The position numbers and the translations under genes are program-made. 64,000 nt of DNA from Bacteroidota bacterium (GTDB taxonomy: Bacteria; Bacteroidota; Bacteroidia; Flavobacteriales_D; Sanyastnellaceae), in NCBI GenBank assembly GCA_027624855.1, contig JAQBTQ010000013.1:1-64000 (forward strand). Direction: 5' to 3'. Positions 59,635 through 64,000 of the stretch are shown piece after piece (positions within the stretch are counted from its first letter, which is position 1; each line of letters opens with the position of its first letter). Below the pieces are notes generated by a model, which did no database searches, was not told where the DNA came from, and was given only the letters and a program-made list of their open reading frames with translations.

Positions 59635-62600
59635 TCAACGAACCAATGCGACATGTCTGGTAGTTTTGACCTGGGTGCCGTCCTCAAAAATCATGTTCAA
59701 TCGAACGGCGTACACAGCTGATGGTGCCGGTTGGTTTCGTTGTGAGCCATCCCAGCCTTCTTGAGGGTCTTGGGTTTGCCATACTTGTTCTCCCCAGCGG
59801 TTAAACACGGTCATTTCAAAAACATCTAATGGCTCAGACCTGACCACCAGTTGATCATTCAATTGGTCTCCATTGGGTGAAAATTGATCAGCTAAGAACC
59901 AATTAACTGGCGCATGGACGCAAATGGACGCCGTATCACTGACGGCACATCCTCCTTCGTTTTCGATGGTCAATGTTGCGACATAGGTGCCCGGTTGCTC
60001 AGGGGACCACGATGGGGTGAAAAGGCCTGTATAAGGGGTTTCCCAGACTTCGGTCCATTGATTGTTCTCATCAATTTCGAAAATGTTCCAAACGCCGTTA
60101 ACTGCGAATTGACTGTAATCAATTAATTCGATCGGTAAGAAATCCCAAGCGATGCATTCGGTACCTGGATTGACAGAGAATCCGGCGCTGACCGGAGAAT
60201 AGGATGGCGGAATGGCTTCATCGCCAGCGGTGCACCCTTGATCCGCATGAACCAGTTGCCATGATGTTGGAACACCACTTAGGCCATTGAGCACCCATTC
60301 ATTGGCATTGTTTGAAATAACATCGGGTTGTATCGTCTGCCCGTCCCACCACAATTGATATTCTTGCGGATGACATGTCAAATAGACGCTCGTGGGTTCC
60401 CCGTAGCACAAGGTATCGCCGTAAGTGAATTCCCAATTGACCGCAGGAACCACCTCAATGTACACAGAGTCTTGTGCAGGATCTGAACAGCCATCAGAAG
60501 CAGTTACAATCAATTGTTGGGATGAATTGCCGATGAAGGTGGTCGTTGCAATACCAAACCCGCCATTCGACCATTCCCATGTTGGGAGGGTTCCTGGTAT
60601 AAGACCGCCCCATGCTTCAGCCTGCGCACTCGTGGCGGTGCCTGGACAAATTACAGAGTCCGTTACAGTCAAGGCGACTTCCAGCGGAGGCAGCAACGTG
60701 AAACTAGCGCTGCCCGATGAGGAGCAAGCCAATCCGGTCCAATCTATGGTTAATTGGTGCAATCCCGTATCCAAAGCTGCAATTGCTACTTCTGACATTG
60801 GCGAGCCATCAAGCGTCCATGTGCTGCCTGTTGCGGGATACAATTCGGGTTCCCAAACGATATCCTGGAAGCACCAAATCGGTTCTAAATTGACGAAAGC
60901 AGCTTGTTGCCAAGCTTCCACATTGACAGCGACATCGTCCACACAACCTCCGGGTGCAGTCCAGGTGACGTTCTGCCATCCACCAATGGCCGAACTTGGT
61001 GTGAGCAGACCCGTAATGGGATCCACACCGCTACCGCTCCAAACGCCTCCAAGGGGCCAATCCTCATCGACCAACTCCAACGGATCAGCATCGCTGCAAA
61101 CCACCACTGGGTCGAGATTCAATTCAGATGGATAGACTTGCAGGTCCATGGTTGCGGAACAGGTATTTGCCGTGAAGGTGAGTTCATAGTTTCCGGGCAG
61201 AATTTCCTGTGGATTGAGTATCCAATCGCACCATGAGGCCACGGACAGGCCTGGACTGCTTCCGCTTCCATTGGTAATGGTCGTCGGAGTTGCTCCTGGC
61301 CAATTTCCAGACCAAGAACCGCACCAAGGAATCGCTGCGATTGCGTTGTCGTGCAAATTGATTGGGTCGGCTGCGTTGCAAGTTGAAAAACTGGCCGCGA
61401 CACTCGTCATGATGTTGTTGGCGAGCAGGGTGTCCGCGCAACCATTTGGCGCTGTGTAGACCAATTCTTGACCCCAGCCTTCGGGAGCTTGTCCAGGATC
61501 AAAAAGGCCATTCGAAGCGATACCAAGTCCCAACCAGTTCCCACCAGAAGGTGAAGCATCTTGAGCTGGAAAGAATGGATCTTGCTCAGGACAACTTGTA
61601 AACGATTCGATTCCTAAATCGATGGGCAAGATGTTCGCTACCGCCAGATGATTGCAGCCAACGAGCTGATAAAGCCATGTGGTGACTCCGGGATTCAAAT
61701 TCCCAGGATCAAAGCCCTCGTTATCAAGTCCAGGCCCAGTCCAATATCCAATTGCCTCCATCTCCGGTAAAGCTTGCCAACCAATGGATTGACACAGGTC
61801 ACCCAAATTGATCGGAGGTTCATCGGGCACCACATCTACCATCAAAGTATCCGAACACCCCCCAGCTTGGTAAATCAATTCAAAAACCCCGAGTGAATCC
61901 GGATTGAAGAGCCCACCAGGAGTGACGTATCCCCACCAAGTAGCAGGCTGATCCGAAACGCCAATTAACGGAATGGGATCTCCACCGAGGCAGGTGGTAA
62001 AATCCGTTCCAGCTTGAACGTATTGCATTTCAACCAAGGTGTCCAAAGTGCAACCTTCTGCCGAAGTGTAAGTCATGGCGAGGCTTATCGGGTCCGATCC
62101 ATTCGACATTGCTGAAACTCCAGCGGACTCCACGTCTAACCACCAAGTGTTGGCATCAAAATAGGCTGGAGAGCTCCAGGTGCCCCCAGCGGGCATCGCA
62201 ACCAATTCGATGTCTTCAAACGCACTGCAGACTGGGGTGACTATTTCACTCGTAATTTGGATGAGTTGAGGTCCGATCGAGTAGGAAAATTCTGCGGAAA
62301 GGCCCAATTCAGGTTGCTGAACCAAAAGGTTCAAATCAACGGTGTCTTCGTTCGCGAAACAAAGGGAAAAACCTGCATCGACTCCATCCGGTAATTCGCT
62401 TGAACTTAATGGTGATCCGGTTCCGGAATTGGTCCATTCCGTCGCATGCTGGGCGCATCCCATCGCCGTCCAATAGACTTCGACGCAGCCACCGATGCAG
62501 GGTTGTTCTGAAACACTCCATGTCCCATTGATGGGGCAAGACGTCACGGCGGCATTGAATTGAACTTGAAATTGATGAAGCGAATCGCAAGCGTCACGCA

Positions 62601-63270
62601 TCGCCAATGGAAGCATCAATTCCCAGTCGCAATTTCCTTCAACGGGATCTATGAATGGAATGAAAACGCTGGTGGTACTATCGCCAATGCAATCGAGCGT
62701 GGCATTTGCAAGGTCCCAAGATTCAAAGGGTCCCTCGAGAACCTCCAAAGAATCCAAATACACGTCGGCACATCCAAGCGGGACATCCCATTGGAAGTCG
62801 ATGCCATTTGCCCCGCATACGGCATTTTCAACCATCGAAATGATGGGTGGAACGGGCACGGGTGCTTGGCCGATCCATTCGAGTTCAAATCCACAGAGAT
62901 TTAAGCTGTTATCTGAAGTGAAGACGAAAGACACCATACCGGAATTGGCGGTAAGCGCATTGGGCACAAAATCACTTCCGGTCAATTCGGCCATCAATAC
63001 CCCCGAATCGAACGGCCCATCCCAAATGGTGAGAAAATCAAAATCTTCTTCAATGCAGATAGGGGAGAGAAATTGAATGAGAATGGGGATGGGTTCTCCG
63101 AGGTCAACGACGAACGTGAGATTCTCATTGGAGCTGTATTCTTCTCCTTCACCCGTATCCACCAATTGGCCGTTGCAATCCGATACAACCAGGTTTTCCA
63201 TGACGTACTCAACTTGGCTCCAGCCACATTGAAAGATTAGCGTCATGAATAGAATGAGCCCCGTTCTCAT
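59635..63270 (-). CDS. CUB-domain adhesin with CHU_C/gliding-motility C-terminal (T9SS type B) domain
   Basis: A 1211-aa exported protein. The signal peptide is about residues 1-19. A CUB-like domain follows (about 20-135, with CIEEDFDFLTIWDGPF and SFVFTSDNSLNLCGFELEW), then many short Cys-containing Ig-like/PKD-like segments (recurring GGxWxGxG, DxLxL motifs). The T9SS type B sorting domain is at the end (FSPNGDQLNDQL, FEMTVFNRWGEQVWQT, YAVRLNMIFEDGTQ). It is predicted to be a large surface adhesin or gliding-associated filament. ATGA overlap with the preceding lipoprotein gene. Partner of the PorP/SprF gene. Confidence 0.9.
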   Translation of the reverse strand: MRTGLILFMTLIFQCGWSQVEYVMENLVVSDCNGQLVDTGEGEEYSSNENLTFVVDLGEPIPILIQFLSPICIEEDFDFLTIWDGPFDSGVLMAELTGSDFVPNALTANSGMVSFVFTSDNSLNLCGFELEWIGQAPVPVPPIISMVENAVCGANGIDFQWDVPLGCADVYLDSLEVLEGPFESWDLANATLDCIGDSTTSVFIPFIDPVEGNCDWELMLPLAMRDACDSLHQFQVQFNAAVTSCPINGTWSVSEQPCIGGCVEVYWTAMGCAQHATEWTNSGTGSPLSSSELPDGVDAGFSLCFANEDTVDLNLLVQQPELGLSAEFSYSIGPQLIQITSEIVTPVCSAFEDIELVAMPAGGTWSSPAYFDANTWWLDVESAGVSAMSNGSDPISLAMTYTSAEGCTLDTLVEMQYVQAGTDFTTCLGGDPIPLIGVSDQPATWWGYVTPGGLFNPDSLGVFELIYQAGGCSDTLMVDVVPDEPPINLGDLCQSIGWQALPEMEAIGYWTGPGLDNEGFDPGNLNPGVTTWLYQLVGCNHLAVANILPIDLGIESFTSCPEQDPFFPAQDASPSGGNWLGLGIASNGLFDPGQAPEGWGQELVYTAPNGCADTLLANNIMTSVAASFSTCNAADPINLHDNAIAAIPWCGSWSGNWPGATPTTITNGSGSSPGLSVASWCDWILNPQEILPGNYELTFTANTCSATMDLQVYPSELNLDPVVVCSDADPLELVDEDWPLGGVWSGSGVDPITGLLTPSSAIGGWQNVTWTAPGGCVDDVAVNVEAWQQAAFVNLEPIWCFQDIVWEPELYPATGSTWTLDGSPMSEVAIAALDTGLHQLTIDWTGLACSSSGSASFTLLPPLEVALTVTDSVICPGTATSAQAEAWGGLIPGTLPTWEWSNGGFGIATTTFIGNSSQQLIVTASDGCSDPAQDSVYIEVVPAVNWEFTYGDTLCYGEPTSVYLTCHPQEYQLWWDGQTIQPDVISNNANEWVLNGLSGVPTSWQLVHADQGCTAGDEAIPPSYSPVSAGFSVNPGTECIAWDFLPIELIDYSQFAVNGVWNIFEIDENNQWTEVWETPYTGLFTPSWSPEQPGTYVATLTIENEGGCAVSDTASICVHAPVNWFLADQFSPNGDQLNDQLVVRSEPLDVFEMTVFNRWGEQVWQTQDPQEGWDGSQRNQPAPSAVYAVRLNMIFEDGTQVKTTRHVALVR

Positions 63271-63743
63271 CTTAAAGTATCCAGAATGAGGATGGTTTCG
63301 GAAGTGACAATATTCGATCGGTTTCCAGCCCGGTCGTACAATTGAAAACTAAACGTTGTGGTTTCTTGATCACCGTTACCAAGTAGAAATAAGGGAGGGA
63401 TTTGGACCAGAAACTCACCTTCTATGGAAAGTTCCATTTGATTCGGTGTGAGCGGGGGAACATGGTACCAATCGTCTTGATTCAACCTCGAGTCTCTCAC
63501 ACGCAGCGTCGCAGAATCGGGATCGGCATGACCCAAATCACCTTGTGCATCTTGGTAAAACAAGATGACCTCAATGGGGTGCTCAAAAGCACCGACAATG
63601 ACCGGACTCACGTCGAGAATCTCAATCGCGGGTGCTTCCGGAGCAGGTTCATCAGGTTTGCATCCCATCAACAGAGCAATAACAAAAACTGCAGTCCAAA
63701 GAAGCGCCGTGCTGTGTCGAAAGAAACGAATGGCGCTGCTCAT
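63267..63743 (-). CDS. Small lipoprotein upstream of the adhesin
   Basis: A 158-aa predicted lipoprotein (lipobox LLMGC, Cys about 28). The mature part is beta-rich (Ig-like), with IEILDVSPVIVGAFEHPIEVILFYQDAQGDLGHADPDSATLRVRD and FSFQLYDRAGNRSNIVTS. This is the YxDxxGDLG pattern common in lipoproteins next to CHU_C adhesins. Possibly a surface-anchoring or accessory factor. It is coupled by 4-bp overlaps to the adhesin and to the upstream truncated gene. Confidence 0.72.
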   Translation of the reverse strand: MSSAIRFFRHSTALLWTAVFVIALLMGCKPDEPAPEAPAIEILDVSPVIVGAFEHPIEVILFYQDAQGDLGHADPDSATLRVRDSRLNQDDWYHVPPLTPNQMELSIEGEFLVQIPPLFLLGNGDQETTTFSFQLYDRAGNRSNIVTSETILILDTLR

Positions 63744-64000
63744 GGGATATAAATTGAATACAATGGGATGAGGTACGGCTGGCTTCCTGGCCCTGGAATA
63801 GCGATGGAGTTGGTTCCATCGTCCACCATAGCTTGCAAAAACCAGGTTGACTCAGATGGAAATCCCGAAAGATCGATGGTCACTTTGTGACCGTACGTGC
63901 TCGTCTGCCCAAAGAAATCAATCGCTTCAAACGTCATGGGCTGCTCCATTTCATAAGAGGGGGCGCTTTCCAATTCGTCCATCGAAGCAGCGATTCGCAA
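63740..64000 (-). CDS. C-terminal part of an exported beta-rich protein (5' end outside window)
   Basis: The window ends inside this gene. The visible 86 residues have no stop at the edge, so the start lies beyond 64000. The content is strand-rich (MTFEAIDFFGQTSTYGHKVTIDLSGFPSESTWFLQAMVDDG), suggesting an Ig-like or DUF4249-type domain, but this is not decisive. The TGA overlaps the start of the following lipoprotein gene (ATGA), so it heads or extends the adhesin operon. Confidence 0.6.
   Translation of the reverse strand: MRIAASMDELESAPSYEMEQPMTFEAIDFFGQTSTYGHKVTIDLSGFPSESTWFLQAMVDDGTNSIAIPGPGSQPYLIPLYSIYIP

Noticed and set aside
60425-61135. 236-codon plus-strand frame inside the CUB/CHU_C adhesin gene
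   Set aside because: Antisense shadow of a repetitive Gly/Trp/Thr-rich coding region.

Overview
The window reads as a chromosomal segment of a Bacteroidota bacterium, most likely a marine member of the Flavobacteriales (Cryomorphaceae/Schleiferiaceae-like). The evidence is: the gene order L17 tail - carA - eno; type IX secretion (T9SS) sorting domains of both the A and B types; PorP/SprF-, PorE- and FadL-type envelope proteins; FISUMP domains; GWxTD, CHU_C and CCC-motif families; -33 TTG / -7 TAnnTTTG promoters; and the scarcity of Shine-Dalgarno sequences. GC content looks mid-range by eye (not computed). I saw no phage genes, transposases, CRISPR array or rRNA. One tRNA gene is present.

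Layout. 1-2817: end of rplQ, carA, eno. 2828-8431 (minus): rmuC, GWxTD lipoprotein, rlmB, PorE-like protein. 8493-10800: tiny lipoprotein, OsmC protein, outer-membrane barrel protein, lipA. 10976-14203: large T9SS-exported beta-propeller protein with a strong terminator. 14287-17427 (minus): lpxK, TlpA-like thioredoxin, lpxH, divergent from a Nif3-like gene and a coiled-coil gene whose zinc ribbon has lost its cysteines. 19429-21905 (minus): low-complexity lipoprotein plus FadL-type porin. 22013-24094: proS, dps, tRNA-Glu.

24.3-38.1 kb is an accessory-looking stretch of small secreted or membrane proteins: three FISUMP proteins, CD225, DUF2752 and CCC-motif membrane proteins, a GRAM-like protein, a SET-domain protein, a TPR-TM-HTH regulator bounded by two copies of an 18-bp palindrome, two paralogous secreted proteins (one with a Kazal domain), a sterol-desaturase-like enzyme, and a DUF4920/monohaem cytochrome pair.

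38.2-49.4 kb is rich in exported hydrolases: a DNA/RNA endonuclease, an NlpC/P60-like protein, a PQQ-type propeller lipoprotein, a T9SS-exported agmatine/peptidylarginine-deiminase-family enzyme, a penicillin-acylase-family enzyme, a YiiX-like hydrolase coupled to a caspase-like protein, a CAP protein and a small HExxH protein. 49.4-54.3 kb (minus) is a tight operon of L,D-transpeptidase-like protein, M23/LysM peptidase, unknown lipoprotein and APC permease, which suggests cell-wall turnover with recycling. 54.5-58.2 kb couples a phosphatase-like/double-OmpA protein to a CotH-family kinase. 58.6-64 kb (minus) is a T9SS adhesin operon: an edge-truncated gene, a lipoprotein, a 1211-aa CUB/CHU_C adhesin and a PorP/SprF partner.

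The main cross-cutting observation is a TAnnTTTG box placed exactly 4 nt before the ATG of five genes, which predicts leaderless mRNAs. The best candidates for undescribed biology are the regulator with its duplicated palindromes (29.6-31.4 kb), the phosphatase-like/OmpA-CotH pair, and the cysteine-less zinc-ribbon protein.
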